A stretch of 64,000 nucleotides of DNA. Source: Granulicella pectinivorans (GTDB lineage: Bacteria; Acidobacteriota; Terriglobia; Terriglobales; Acidobacteriaceae). The position numbers and the translations under genes were made by a program. The stretch covers positions 496,001 through 560,000 of the forward strand of contig NZ_FOZL01000001.1 of NCBI RefSeq assembly GCF_900114625.1, read 5' to 3'. Below the pieces are notes generated by a model. That model worked only from the letters and a program-made list of their open reading frames with translations. It made no database searches and had not been told where the DNA came from. Shown here in pieces: positions 46,546 to 55,719 of this stretch (its first letter is position 1; each line of letters opens with the position of its first letter).

Positions 46546-47687
46546 TCTACCTCGATGCAGCGGCCACGACGGCGGTGCGGCGTGAGGTGCTGGAGGCCAT
46601 GTGGCCCTACCTGACGGGGGAGTTTGGGAATCCTTCGAGCCATCATGGGGTGGGGCGGGCAGCGGCGGAGGCTCTGAAGGGCGCGCGGGTCTCAGTCGCG
46701 GAGGTGCTTGGGTGCCGGGCCGGGGAGATTGTGTTTACCGCCGGGGGGACGGAGGCGGACAACCTGGCGATCAAGGGGATTGCGCTGGCCAATCCGCGTG
46801 GGAAACACCTTGTAACGACGGCGATCGAGCATGAGGCGGTGCTGGAGTCATGTGCGTATCTGGAGCGCGTGCATGGGTTCGCGGTGACGTATCTGCCGGT
46901 GGACCGGTTCGGGATGGTGTCGGTTGCGGATGCGATTGCGGCTCTGCGGCCGGAGACGACGCTCTGCTCGATGATGCTGGCGAACAACGAGGTTGGGACG
47001 ATACAGCCAGTGGCGGAGATTGCGGCGGCGGCTCGGGCGATGGGAGTGCCGGTGCATACGGATGCGGTGCAGGCGGCGGGGGCTCTGGAGCTGGGGGTGA
47101 AGGCGCTGGGCGTGGATGCGATGAGCCTTTCGGGACACAAGTTGGGGGCGCCGAAGGGGACGGGGGTCCTGTTTCTGAAGGGACGGGTGGCGGTGGAGCC
47201 GGTGATGCATGGGGGTGGGCAGGAGAAAGGGCGGCGGTCCGGCACGGAGAATGTCGCCGGGGCGGTGGGGTTTGCTTTGGCTCTGCGGATGGCGCATGCG
47301 GGGCGCGTGGAGCGGATAGCGCGCGTCTCCAGGCTGCGGGATGCGTTGATTCGCGGGGTGCTGGAGGGGGTTCCGAGCGCGGTGTTGACGGGGCATCCTT
47401 CGGCTCGGCTGCCGGGGAGCGCTTCGTTTTGTTTTCCGGGGACGAGCGGGGAGGCGGTGCTGCTGTCTCTCGAGGAGCGCGGGATCGTGTGTTCGAGTGG
47501 ATCGGCGTGCGCGGCGGGGTCGGATGAGCCGTCGCATGTGTTGATGGCGATGGGTTTTTCGCGCGAGGTGGCGCAGACGGCGGTGCGGTTTACGCTGGGC
47601 GATGGCGTGACGGCGGAGCAGGTTGCGGAGGTCGCAGGGGCGGTGCGGGATGGGGTGCGGGCGGTGATGGGGATCGGGGGACGGTAA
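46542..47687 (+). CDS. Cysteine desulfurase (NifS/IscS-like)
   Basis: The 381-residue PLP enzyme moves sulfur from cysteine for Fe-S cluster assembly. Lys200 (LSGHKLGAPKG) binds PLP, His99-type HEAV, and Cys323 in SSGSACAAG is the persulfide nucleophile. Starts at GTG in a 4-base overlap with nadC. Position as the fourth gene of the nad operon parallels the B. subtilis nifS-nadBCA arrangement, where this protein serves NadA's oxygen-sensitive cluster; that role is inferred here. Confidence 0.92.
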   Translation: MIYLDAAATTAVRREVLEAMWPYLTGEFGNPSSHHGVGRAAAEALKGARVSVAEVLGCRAGEIVFTAGGTEADNLAIKGIALANPRGKHLVTTAIEHEAVLESCAYLERVHGFAVTYLPVDRFGMVSVADAIAALRPETTLCSMMLANNEVGTIQPVAEIAAAARAMGVPVHTDAVQAAGALELGVKALGVDAMSLSGHKLGAPKGTGVLFLKGRVAVEPVMHGGGQEKGRRSGTENVAGAVGFALALRMAHAGRVERIARVSRLRDALIRGVLEGVPSAVLTGHPSARLPGSASFCFPGTSGEAVLLSLEERGIVCSSGSACAAGSDEPSHVLMAMGFSREVAQTAVRFTLGDGVTAEQVAEVAGAVRDGVRAVMGIGGR

Positions 47688-47710
47688 GCTGTTGTGCTTC
47701 GGGACAAGAC

Positions 47711-47741
47711 GAACGGGCCCTTAGCGGGCCCGTTCTGTTTT
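47711..47741 (+). terminator. Bidirectional terminator between nad operon and TonB receptor 3
   Basis: A 10-bp stem GAACGGGCCC with GGGCCCGTTC and a 5-base loop TTAGC is followed by TGTTTT. It lies 23 bases past the desulfurase stop and 14 bases from the convergent receptor's stop. Confidence 0.85.
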
Positions 47742-47754
47742 GGCTGGGTTGTGG

Positions 47755-50700
47755 TTAGAAGTAGAGCTTCGCGCCCAGTTGGATGATGCGAGTGGCGAAG
47801 CCGCCGGAGAGACCGTTGTTGATCTTTCCGAAGGTGGCCGAGGCGTTGCGGGCGAGACCGATCGTGGAGGGATCGGGGTTGTAGTGTTTGAAGGCGTTGA
47901 AGAAGTCGGCGCGGAGCTGCAGGTTGCGGGACTCGCCGAACTTGAAGCCCTTGGTGGCGGAGAGGTCGTCGTTGAAGACGCCGGGGAGACGGACGGCGCC
48001 GGTACGGGGCGAGGTTCCGAACTCCCCGGGCTGCGCGACGGTGAAGGCGTTGACGTTGAACTGCGCTCCGGGGGTACGTCCACCACGACCGAGGCTGACC
48101 TGCTGGCCAGCGACGCTGTCGGGGCGGGATGCGACGCCGGTTGCGGTGGTCTGCGCGGTGTCGGTGACGCCGGCTGGGTCGCCCGAGACGGCGGTGAGGA
48201 TGGTGGAGACCTGGAAGCCGTCGAGCAGGACCTTCTTGAAGCCGGTGGTGTTCTTGAAGAACGGCACGTCGTAGAGCACGGTACCGACGAAGCGATGAGG
48301 GATGTCGAAGACGGAGAGTGAGCGATCCGTACGAGGTGCGTACGGGTTGAGCGGGCCGGCGCCGAAGTTGCCGCCGCCGACGATGCCGCCGATATCGCCC
48401 GAGCCCGAGATGGACTTGGACCAGGTGTAGGAGGCGAGCAGGTTGAGCCCCTGGCCGACGCGCCGCTCAAGCTTGGTCTGGAGCGAGTTGTAGCCGGATG
48501 ATCCAGTGGAGAAGTCGCCGGAGACGTTGCGGAGGAAGGTCTGGTTGGGCCGGCGCGCGTTGACCGAGAGTGTGGTGCTGGCGGGGTTGACGGGGACGGG
48601 CAGGTTGATGGTGGGCGAGACGAAGTTGTGACGGCCCTGCGCGCCGACGTAAGCCACTTCCCCGGAGATCTTGCCGGGGAACTGGGTCTGCACGGTGAGG
48701 TTGTACTGGGTGGTCATCTGGTCCTGCAGGTGCTGGTCGATGGCGTTGGCGAAGGGGTAGGTGAGCGGGCCGGTCGCGGTGACTCCGGGAAACGGGTTGG
48801 CGAAGGTGAGGTTGGGCAGCTTGAGGGCGGCGGTGGTTCCGCTCTGTCCGGGGTTGCCGGTGAGCGACGCGCCGGCCTGAGCCTGGGCTCCTTCCCCCAT
48901 GGAGAAGGGTGCGTTATCGATCTCCGGAGTGAAGTAGAGGCCGACGCCGCCACGCACGACGACGCGGTTGAGTCCGTAGGGCTGCCATGCGAAGCCGACG
49001 CGGGGCTGCCAGTCGTGATAGACGGGCTGGATGAGACCGCGTCCGTAGGGCGAGGTGGAGGGCGTCTGGATGGTGCCTGGGTTCAGGCCGTCGGAGCCGA
49101 TGTAGATGTCGGCGTACTTGTTGTCGTCCTGCGTGTAGGGCGCGAAGTGATCCCAGCGGAGGCCGAGGTTGACGGTGAGGGTGCGGCTGACGGTCCAGTT
49201 GTCCTGCACAGAGTAGGCCTGGATGATGCTGGAGATGTTGGTGCGGGTGACGGTGGGGTTGATGCTGTCGCCATTGACGTAGCCGAGCAGGAAGTCCAGC
49301 AGGGCGGAGCCGGTATAGCGGCCGTCGAAGCCGAAGGTGCCGTGGGGATCGCGGGCCTGGCTGAAGTAGTCGGTGCGGCGACCGATGTCGACGCCAAACT
49401 TGAGGAAGTGCTTGCCGCGCTGCCAGGAGAGGTTCTCGACGAACTGGTTGATGCCGTTGGCGCGGTTGCGCGGGCCGATGTTGCGGATGTCGGCGAAGAG
49501 CCGGTAGGACTGGCCGGGGCCGCTGATGGTGGTGTTGATGCCGCCGTAGAAGTGCGGGTCGGAGGAGGAGAAGGGGATGTTCAGGAGGCCATTGGCGATG
49601 TTGTAGGCGGGGTTATCGGTGGTGCCGAAGGTCTCGAACTCCTGAAAGTTCTGGCGGCCATAGCGGAAGTCGTTGACGATGGCGTCGGAGAAGACATGGG
49701 TCCACGCGACGACGTAGTGCTTGGTGATGGCGTCGTTGTTGTCGTTGTCGTTGCCGAAGAAGGGCGCGCCGTTCGAGTAGGTTTCGTCGTAGATGTAGTG
49801 ACCGCTGAGGGTGTCGTGCTTGGTGAGGTTGTGATCGACGCGGCCGAGGTACTGGTGCTGGTAGTTGAGGGTCTTGATGGGCGTGGTGTAGTAGTTGGTC
49901 GCGTTGGCGGCGTTGGGCGCGATGGCCAGGGTCGGGTTCGGCGTGATGGTGGGCCGAAGCAGGATGGCCGACTTGGGATCGAGGTTGATCTTGTCGCCGA
50001 TGTGATAGGCATTGCCGGTGTAGGGGTCGGAGACGGCGAGGGTGGTGGGCACGCCATTGACGAGCGGGCCGGCGAAGATACTGGAGTCGAGGATGCCGGC
50101 GCGGACGCTGGCATCAGGCACGGTGGCCTGTTGCGGCGTGGCACCCAGAAGACCGTACCCGGTTTCGGCGTTGAAGAAGAAGAAGGTCTTGTCGTGGCCG
50201 TTGTAGATGTGCGGGATCCAGACGGGACCGCCGATGTTGCCGCCAAACTGGTTGCGGTTCAGGCGGGGAGGCGCTACGTCGATCTTGGCGATGGCGTCGT
50301 AGGTCTGGGTGAAGACGTTGTTGCGGTTGAACTCGAAGAGCGTGCCGTGGTACTTGTTCGTGCCGGACTTGAGGATCTGGTTGACGTTGGCTCCGGCGGC
50401 TGCGCCGGAGTCGGTGCCGCTGGAGCTGGTGTCGACGCGGAACTCGGCGATGGCGTCGACGGAGGTGGAGAAGCTGTAGGTGAACGCGTCGTAGTCCATG
50501 CTCTCGATGCCATCGATGGAGTAACGGTTCTGGGTATCGCGCTGCCCGTTGACCTGGATGGCGGTGGAGCCTCCGGTGGCGTCGGTCGCGCCGACGGCAC
50601 CGCGCGCACGCCGCACGGTAATGGAGCCCTCTGTGCCGCTGTTGACGCCGGGGATGAGCTGCGCGAGCTGGACGAAGTTGCGTCCGTTGAGCGGCAGGTC

Positions 50701-51180
50701 TTCGATCTTCTTGGCGTTGATGATGGCGCCGACCGCACCGTTCTCGGTCTGGAGCAGGGCGGCGGCGGCACCGCTATCGACGGTGACGGTCTCGGTGACC
50801 TGGCCTGCGGCGAGCGAGAAGTCCAGGCGTGCCGTCTGACTGGCGTCGAGGACGATGCCGGTGTTGCGCTGGGAGGCGAAGCCCTTCATCTCGATGAGGA
50901 GATCGTAGGTTCCGGCAGGGAGCGAAGGCAGCGAGTACGTGCCGGCGTCATCGGTGACCGTCGTACGGGATGTGTTCGTGGCGGGGTTGGTCGCGGTGAC
51001 CTTCGCTCCGATGACGACTGCTCCCGAGGGGTCGGCGACGTGGCCGACGATGGTACCGCTGGAGGTCTGGGCGTAGGCGCTGGGAACGCTCAGCACGCTG
51101 GGGATCGACATCAATGCACAGAGCAGAAAGCCCTGAGCAAGCCATGTTGTGGCGGCTTTTGTTTTCGTATGGTCGTTCAT
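47755..51180 (-). CDS. TonB-dependent receptor, Oar-like (3)
   Basis: The protein is 1141 residues from ATG at 51180 with AGGAG 8 bases upstream. The frame extends further but its extra residues are not signal-like. The signal peptide ends VPSAYAQ. A carboxypeptidase-regulatory-like domain covers about 40-125. The plug includes LPLNGRNFVQLAQLIPGVNSG and VNGQRDTQNRYSIDGI. The barrel ends IIQLGAKLYF. It is upstream of the L-fucose-type catabolic enzymes, making fucosylated oligosaccharide uptake a reasonable guess. Convergent with the nad operon. Confidence 0.9.
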   Translation of the reverse strand: MNDHTKTKAATTWLAQGFLLCALMSIPSVLSVPSAYAQTSSGTIVGHVADPSGAVVIGAKVTATNPATNTSRTTVTDDAGTYSLPSLPAGTYDLLIEMKGFASQRNTGIVLDASQTARLDFSLAAGQVTETVTVDSGAAAALLQTENGAVGAIINAKKIEDLPLNGRNFVQLAQLIPGVNSGTEGSITVRRARGAVGATDATGGSTAIQVNGQRDTQNRYSIDGIESMDYDAFTYSFSTSVDAIAEFRVDTSSSGTDSGAAAGANVNQILKSGTNKYHGTLFEFNRNNVFTQTYDAIAKIDVAPPRLNRNQFGGNIGGPVWIPHIYNGHDKTFFFFNAETGYGLLGATPQQATVPDASVRAGILDSSIFAGPLVNGVPTTLAVSDPYTGNAYHIGDKINLDPKSAILLRPTITPNPTLAIAPNAANATNYYTTPIKTLNYQHQYLGRVDHNLTKHDTLSGHYIYDETYSNGAPFFGNDNDNNDAITKHYVVAWTHVFSDAIVNDFRYGRQNFQEFETFGTTDNPAYNIANGLLNIPFSSSDPHFYGGINTTISGPGQSYRLFADIRNIGPRNRANGINQFVENLSWQRGKHFLKFGVDIGRRTDYFSQARDPHGTFGFDGRYTGSALLDFLLGYVNGDSINPTVTRTNISSIIQAYSVQDNWTVSRTLTVNLGLRWDHFAPYTQDDNKYADIYIGSDGLNPGTIQTPSTSPYGRGLIQPVYHDWQPRVGFAWQPYGLNRVVVRGGVGLYFTPEIDNAPFSMGEGAQAQAGASLTGNPGQSGTTAALKLPNLTFANPFPGVTATGPLTYPFANAIDQHLQDQMTTQYNLTVQTQFPGKISGEVAYVGAQGRHNFVSPTINLPVPVNPASTTLSVNARRPNQTFLRNVSGDFSTGSSGYNSLQTKLERRVGQGLNLLASYTWSKSISGSGDIGGIVGGGNFGAGPLNPYAPRTDRSLSVFDIPHRFVGTVLYDVPFFKNTTGFKKVLLDGFQVSTILTAVSGDPAGVTDTAQTTATGVASRPDSVAGQQVSLGRGGRTPGAQFNVNAFTVAQPGEFGTSPRTGAVRLPGVFNDDLSATKGFKFGESRNLQLRADFFNAFKHYNPDPSTIGLARNASATFGKINNGLSGGFATRIIQLGAKLYF

Positions 51181-51521
51181 GGGTGGTCTCCTGTGAAGTG
51201 GAACGTGGTGTTGCTGTGCGTAACTCTCCCGAGTGCTCGAACCTGCGCACTTCGTGTGATTGTTGCGAGTTGCTTTGTGAGTTACGTCTTTGAAACCAAA
51301 CGCTTCGGAAGCGGTTACGGAGGCTTTTGGGATGCACTGCACTGTGCGCCTCCCGACACACCGCCGTCAAGAGAAAATGTTTTCTTCGGACAAAATCGTT
51401 CGTTCGCCTCTCAAAGAGGTGGACACGATGGTTACCGGATTGTGCGGCGCACACGAAAAAACCCCACGCCGGACGGCATCGTGCCGGGCGTGGGGCGGGG
51501 AACTTCGGTAATGCGGGTTAT
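51181..51521. other. Gap between TonB receptor 3 and the dehydratase gene
   Basis: 341 bases holding the receptor's promoter region and, at its right end, the terminator of the dehydratase gene. No further gene is supported. Confidence 0.45.
51455..51495 (-). terminator. Terminator of the fuconate dehydratase gene
   Basis: On the minus strand a CCCCACGCC-type stem pairs 51484-51495 with 51462-51472 (one bulge), followed by a run of six T. It lies 27 bases past the dehydratase stop. Confidence 0.8.
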
Positions 51522-52829
51522 TTAGGCGGGATGCTCGTTCTTCCAGTAGGTTCCGTGGGGAAAGGCGTAGCGTTCACGCGAGGCGGGGAAGATTTCGATG
51601 CTGTAGCCGGGGGTCCCCGGAAGGAGATAACGGCCGCGGCGGATCCTGACCGGCGTGAGGAAGTGTTCGTGGAGGTGGTCGACGTACTCGATGACGCGGT
51701 CCGTTAGCGTTGTCGAAACGCGGAGGAAGTCCCAGGCGGAGAGGTGCTGGACATACTCGCATAGGCCGACACCGCCGGCGTGGGGGCAGACGGGGACACC
51801 GAATTTGGCGGCCATGAGGATGATGGCGAGGTTCTCGTTGACGCCGGCGACGCGGCAGGAGTCGATCTGACAGACGTCGATGGAGCCCGCCTGCAGAAGC
51901 TGCTTGAACATGACGCGATTGTGGCAGTGCTCACCCGTGGCGATGCGCACGCCGGACTCGCGGCGGATGCGGGCATGACCGAGGATGTCGTCGGGGTTGG
52001 TGGGCTCTTCCATCCACCATGGGTCGAGCTCCTTGAGGTTTCTGGTCTTTTCGATGGCTTCGAGGACGCCCCATTTCTGGTTGGCGTCGACCATGATCTT
52101 GTTGGTCCAGCCGATCTCCTCGCGGACGATGTGGCCGCGGCGGAGGTCTTCGGCGGGGTCGCCGCCGACCTTGAGCTTGAAGTGTGTCCAGCCTTCGGCG
52201 AGGCCCTCGCGGCAGAGGCGGCGGATCTTGTCTTCGGAGTATCCGAACCAGCCCGCGGAGGTGGTGTAGGCGGGGTAGCCTTCTTGTTCGAGCAGGGCCA
52301 AGCGCTCCGCGTAGCCTTCGCGGCTGGCGTCGAGGATCGCGCGGGCTTCGTCGGGGGTGAGGGCATCGTCGATGTAGCGGAAGTCGATGGCGGAGAGGAT
52401 CTTCTCGGTGGGAAGCTCGGCCAGGAGCTTCCAGAGGGGCTTGCCTTCGACGCGGGCGTAGAGGTCCCAGATGGCGTTGATGAGAGCGCCAGTGGCGAGG
52501 TGGATGACGCCTTTTTCGGGGCCGAGCCAGCGGAACTGGCTCTCGTCGGTGAGGGTGCGGTTGAAGGCGACGAAGTCATCCGTGATGCCGGACAGGGTGC
52601 GCCCGACGACGAAGCTGGTGAGGTACTCGAGCGCCGAGGCGACGAGATCAGTGCCACGGCCTAACGTGAAGGTGAGGCCGTGGCCCTCGACACCGGAGTC
52701 GGTTTCCAGGATGCAGTAGGCGGCCGAGTAGTCGGGGTCTTTGTTGACGGCGTCGGAGCCGATGCTCTCGCGCGAGGTGGGAAAGCGGAGGTCGATGACA
52801 CGGGCTCGGGTGATGGTGATTTCGGACAC
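51522..52829 (-). CDS. L-fuconate dehydratase (enolase superfamily)
   Basis: The protein is 435 residues from GTG 52829, which has AGGAG 6 bases upstream. It dehydrates L-fuconate to 2-keto-3-deoxy-L-fuconate. Active residues: Lys218/Lys220 in FKLKVGG, metal ligands in VDANQKW, WMEEPTNPDD and TGEHCHNR, and the base His350 in CPHAGGVGLCE. The Lys220 numbering coincides with the Xanthomonas enzyme. Neighbours supply the next two steps of the same pathway. A related sugar-acid dehydratase is the alternative. Confidence 0.85.
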   Translation of the reverse strand: MSEITITRARVIDLRFPTSRESIGSDAVNKDPDYSAAYCILETDSGVEGHGLTFTLGRGTDLVASALEYLTSFVVGRTLSGITDDFVAFNRTLTDESQFRWLGPEKGVIHLATGALINAIWDLYARVEGKPLWKLLAELPTEKILSAIDFRYIDDALTPDEARAILDASREGYAERLALLEQEGYPAYTTSAGWFGYSEDKIRRLCREGLAEGWTHFKLKVGGDPAEDLRRGHIVREEIGWTNKIMVDANQKWGVLEAIEKTRNLKELDPWWMEEPTNPDDILGHARIRRESGVRIATGEHCHNRVMFKQLLQAGSIDVCQIDSCRVAGVNENLAIILMAAKFGVPVCPHAGGVGLCEYVQHLSAWDFLRVSTTLTDRVIEYVDHLHEHFLTPVRIRRGRYLLPGTPGYSIEIFPASRERYAFPHGTYWKNEHPA

Positions 52830-52931
52830 TTGAAGCTCCTGATTAGGGGTGGAGCGGGGTCGGTTCTTCGGCGAGCCAGACCCCGAAACAAGCAACAGCA
52901 AAGCAAAAGATTTTGTTGGAAAGCTTTTTCT

Positions 52932-53795
52932 TTACTCCGCCACAGTGTTGTTGGTGAGGGTTCCGATGCCTTCGATCTCGACGACCATGGTCTCGCCGGG
53001 CTGGATCCAGCGCTGCGGCTTGCGGCCGAGGCCGACGCCGGCGGGGGTGCCGGTGGAGATGATGTCGCCGGGCTCGAGGGTCATGATGGAGGAGAGGTAG
53101 GCGATGAGGTCGGGGGCCTTGAAGACGAGCTGGTCGGTGTTGGAGTCCTGTAGGACTTCGCCGTCGATGGAGAGCTTGATGCCCAGGACGTGGGGGTCGG
53201 GGATGTCGTCCTTGGAGACGATGGCCGGGCCCATGGGGCCGAAGCCGTCGAAGCTCTTGCCGAGCGACCACTGCGAGGTGGCGAGTTGGATATCGCGAGC
53301 GCTGAGGTCGTTGACGATCGTGTAACCGAAGACGTAGTCGGCCCAGTCCTCGGCGGGGATGTTCTTGCCTTCCCGGCCAATGACGATGGCGAGCTCGGCC
53401 TCGTAGTCGAGCTGCGTGGTCATGCTGGGGATGACGACGGTGGTGTTGTCGCCGGTGATGCAGTTGGAGAACTTGGTGAAGACGACGGGCGTCTTGGGGA
53501 GCTGCATGTTGGACTCAATGGCGTGGTCGCGGTAGTTGAGGCCGATGCAGATGAACTTGCCGGGCATGGCGATGGGGGCAAGGAGGTCGGCTTCGTCGGT
53601 GCGGATGACCTGATCGGAGTCGAGGTCGGCGGCCGAAGCAGCCTCGGCGGCCTCAGCCCACGCATCTTCGCCGGCGTAGAGGAAGGAGAGGGTGTCGGCG
53701 TATCCGAGGGGGGCGAGGGGGAAGATGTATTCGAGCGACTCGGACTGCAGGCCTGCGCCTACTTCCTCGTTGAAGACGTAACTGACTAAACGCAT
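52932..53795 (-). CDS. FAH-family hydrolase, probable 2,4-diketo-3-deoxy-L-fuconate hydrolase
   Basis: The 287-residue protein has the fumarylacetoacetate hydrolase fold. The motif series is CIGLNYRDHAIE, PVVFTKFSNCITG, the metal-binding DYEAELAIVIG, VNDLSARDIQ and GDIISTGTPAGVGLG. In the non-phosphorylating L-fucose pathway a member of this family splits the diketo acid into pyruvate and L-lactate. Adjacent to the dehydratase (102-base gap, same strand) and divergent from the SDR dehydrogenase, it fits that step. Substrate is inferred from context. Confidence 0.8.
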   Translation of the reverse strand: MRLVSYVFNEEVGAGLQSESLEYIFPLAPLGYADTLSFLYAGEDAWAEAAEAASAADLDSDQVIRTDEADLLAPIAMPGKFICIGLNYRDHAIESNMQLPKTPVVFTKFSNCITGDNTTVVIPSMTTQLDYEAELAIVIGREGKNIPAEDWADYVFGYTIVNDLSARDIQLATSQWSLGKSFDGFGPMGPAIVSKDDIPDPHVLGIKLSIDGEVLQDSNTDQLVFKAPDLIAYLSSIMTLEPGDIISTGTPAGVGLGRKPQRWIQPGETMVVEIEGIGTLTNNTVAE

Positions 53796-53921
53796 GCTGC
53801 TCTCCTGAATCCTGTTGCGAAATGGGCCGCCGGGGATGCTTGACGATACGGGCGGGGCGCTCGACTATTGTATGGGTTCGAGGCGCTACAATCGTAGCGG
53901 TATTTCATAGAGGATAATCTT

Positions 53922-54704
53922 ATGTCACTGGCAAAATTTCGGTTGGATGGCCGTTCCGCGATCGTTACGGGTGCGGCGAGCGGGATTGGACTTGCGATCG
54001 CTGAAGGTTTCGCGGGCGCGGGCGCTGTCGTTCACGTTGTAGACCTCAACAAAGACGCGGCTTTGGCGGCGGTTGCTGGGATTGAAGCCGCGGGCGGAAA
54101 GGCCTTTGCGCACGGCTGCAACGTCGCCGATCAGGATGAGGTCGAGCGCGTTTTCGGGGAGATTCTGGCGTCCGGCAAGCTGGACATTCTGGTGAACAAC
54201 GCAGGCATCGCCGGGATTGGAACCGTCGAGACGGTGACGGGCGCGGACATGGATCGGGTGTTCTCGGTGAATGTGAAGAGCGTGTACCACTGCACGAAGG
54301 CGGTGATCGGGAGCATGGTCGCGCAGGGTGGCGGCGTGATCCTGAACATGGCTTCGATTGCGGCTACGGCTGGATTGGAAGATCGTTTCTCATACCAGAT
54401 GAGCAAAGGCGCGGTGCTGGCGATGACGTTCTCGATTGCGCGGGATTATCTGAAGAAGGGGATTCGTTGCAATGCGATCTCGCCGGCCCGGGTGCATACG
54501 GCGTTTGTGGATGGGTATATCGCGAAGAACTATGCGGGACGCGAGGAGGAGATGTTCAAGGCGCTGTCAGCCGCGCAGCCGATCGGGCGGATGGGGAAGC
54601 CGAGCGAAGTGGCCGATTTGGCGCTGTTTCTCTGCTCGGATGAGGCCGGGTTCCTGACGGGTGTGGACTATTCGCTGGATGGTGGGTTTGTGAATTTGCG
54701 GTAG
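53922..54704 (+). CDS. SDR dehydrogenase, probable 2-keto-3-deoxy-L-fuconate dehydrogenase
   Basis: The 260-residue Rossmann enzyme has TGAASGIG for NAD(P), NNAG, and the catalytic Ser145, Tyr158 and Lys162 (SYQMSKGAV). It ends in the family pattern TGVDYSLDGGF. In this context it should oxidise 2-keto-3-deoxy-L-fuconate before the hydrolase acts. It is divergent from the hydrolase across about 126 bases, a likely shared promoter region. No fucose dehydrogenase or lactonase is in the window. Confidence 0.82.
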   Translation: MSLAKFRLDGRSAIVTGAASGIGLAIAEGFAGAGAVVHVVDLNKDAALAAVAGIEAAGGKAFAHGCNVADQDEVERVFGEILASGKLDILVNNAGIAGIGTVETVTGADMDRVFSVNVKSVYHCTKAVIGSMVAQGGGVILNMASIAATAGLEDRFSYQMSKGAVLAMTFSIARDYLKKGIRCNAISPARVHTAFVDGYIAKNYAGREEEMFKALSAAQPIGRMGKPSEVADLALFLCSDEAGFLTGVDYSLDGGFVNLR

Positions 54705-54740
54705 AGGCATCGTGCCGGATGGGCTCGCTCTGCGCGGGGC

Positions 54741-54790
54741 AGTGACTTCGTGACTCGTCTCTGCTTCGCGTGGTCCTCCCGTTGGTCGGA
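54741..54790. repeat. Second copy of the TTCGTGACT...CCTCCCGTTGG repeat
   Basis: It matches 24833-24880 over most of its length (CTTCGTGACT, GCTTCGCGTGG, TCCTCCCGTTGGTCGG), in the same orientation. It lies just after the SDR gene in a gap without genes (54705-54877). Confidence 0.55.
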
Positions 54791-54877
54791 GATTGGCTTC
54801 CGGCCAGCGGGAAGACCAGTACGTTTTGAGTCGGCAACACCGGTAGACATGTCGCGAAGGTTCTGCGGAGGGCGCTC

Positions 54878-55714
54878 TTAGCCGAAGCGACCGGTGAGAT
54901 AGTCTTCGGTCTGCTTGTTGGTGGGGTTCATGAACATCTTGCGGGCGCCTTCGAACTCGACGAGTTTGCCATTGAGGAAGAAACCCACATAGTCGGCTAC
55001 GCGGGCGGCCTGCAGCATGTTGTGCGTGACGATGACGATGGTGCAGAGGCCCTTGAGCTCGAAGATGAGGTCCTCGATCTTCGAGGTGGCGAGCGGGTCG
55101 AGGGCGGAGCAGGGTTCGTCGAGCAGGAGAACTTCGGGCTCGACGGCCAGGGAGCGGGCGATGCAGAGGCGCTGCTGCTGGCCGCCGGAGAGCGAAAGGG
55201 CGGAGACGTGGAGCTTGTCTTTGACCTCTTCCCAGAGGGCGGCGCGGCGGAGGCTCTGTTCGACGCGGTCCTTCATCTGCGAGGCGGGCAGCATGCGGTT
55301 GATGCGGACGCCGTAGGCTACGTTGTCGAAGATGCTCTTGGGAAAGGGGTTGGGGCGCTGGAAGACCATGCCGACGCGCTGGCGGAGCACCGTGGGATGG
55401 AACGAAAAGAGATCCTGGTCGCCGAGGAGGACCTTGCCCTCCACACGCGTGTTCGGGACGGTCTCGGACATGCGGTTGAGGATGCGGAGGAAGGTCGATT
55501 TACCGCAGCCGGAGGGGCCGATGAGGGCGGTGACCTTGTCCTGCGGGACGTTCATGTTCAGGTTGTGGAGGGCCTGGAACGCTCCGTAGTAAAAGTTCAG
55601 GTCGGAGACGGTGAACTGAGGGGTGTGCTGGACGACGCTGAGCTGCTGCTCGTCGCCGAAACGTTCTTCACGTACCTTGCCGAAATCGCCGAGTTTGAAT
55701 GCTGCTGCCGCCAT
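54878..55714 (-). CDS. pstB: Phosphate ABC transporter ATPase
   Basis: The 278-residue ATPase has Walker A GPSGCGKST, ABC signature LSGGQQQRLCIARSLA and Walker B VLLLDEPCSALD. Start ATG 55714 follows the pstA stop by 5 bases; the longer open frame upstream overlaps pstA. It energises PstSCA phosphate uptake. It is the last gene of the minus-strand pst operon; no phoU follows it. Confidence 0.95.
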   Translation of the reverse strand: MAAAAFKLGDFGKVREERFGDEQQLSVVQHTPQFTVSDLNFYYGAFQALHNLNMNVPQDKVTALIGPSGCGKSTFLRILNRMSETVPNTRVEGKVLLGDQDLFSFHPTVLRQRVGMVFQRPNPFPKSIFDNVAYGVRINRMLPASQMKDRVEQSLRRAALWEEVKDKLHVSALSLSGGQQQRLCIARSLAVEPEVLLLDEPCSALDPLATSKIEDLIFELKGLCTIVIVTHNMLQAARVADYVGFFLNGKLVEFEGARKMFMNPTNKQTEDYLTGRFG

Positions 55715-55719
55715 GGGAG

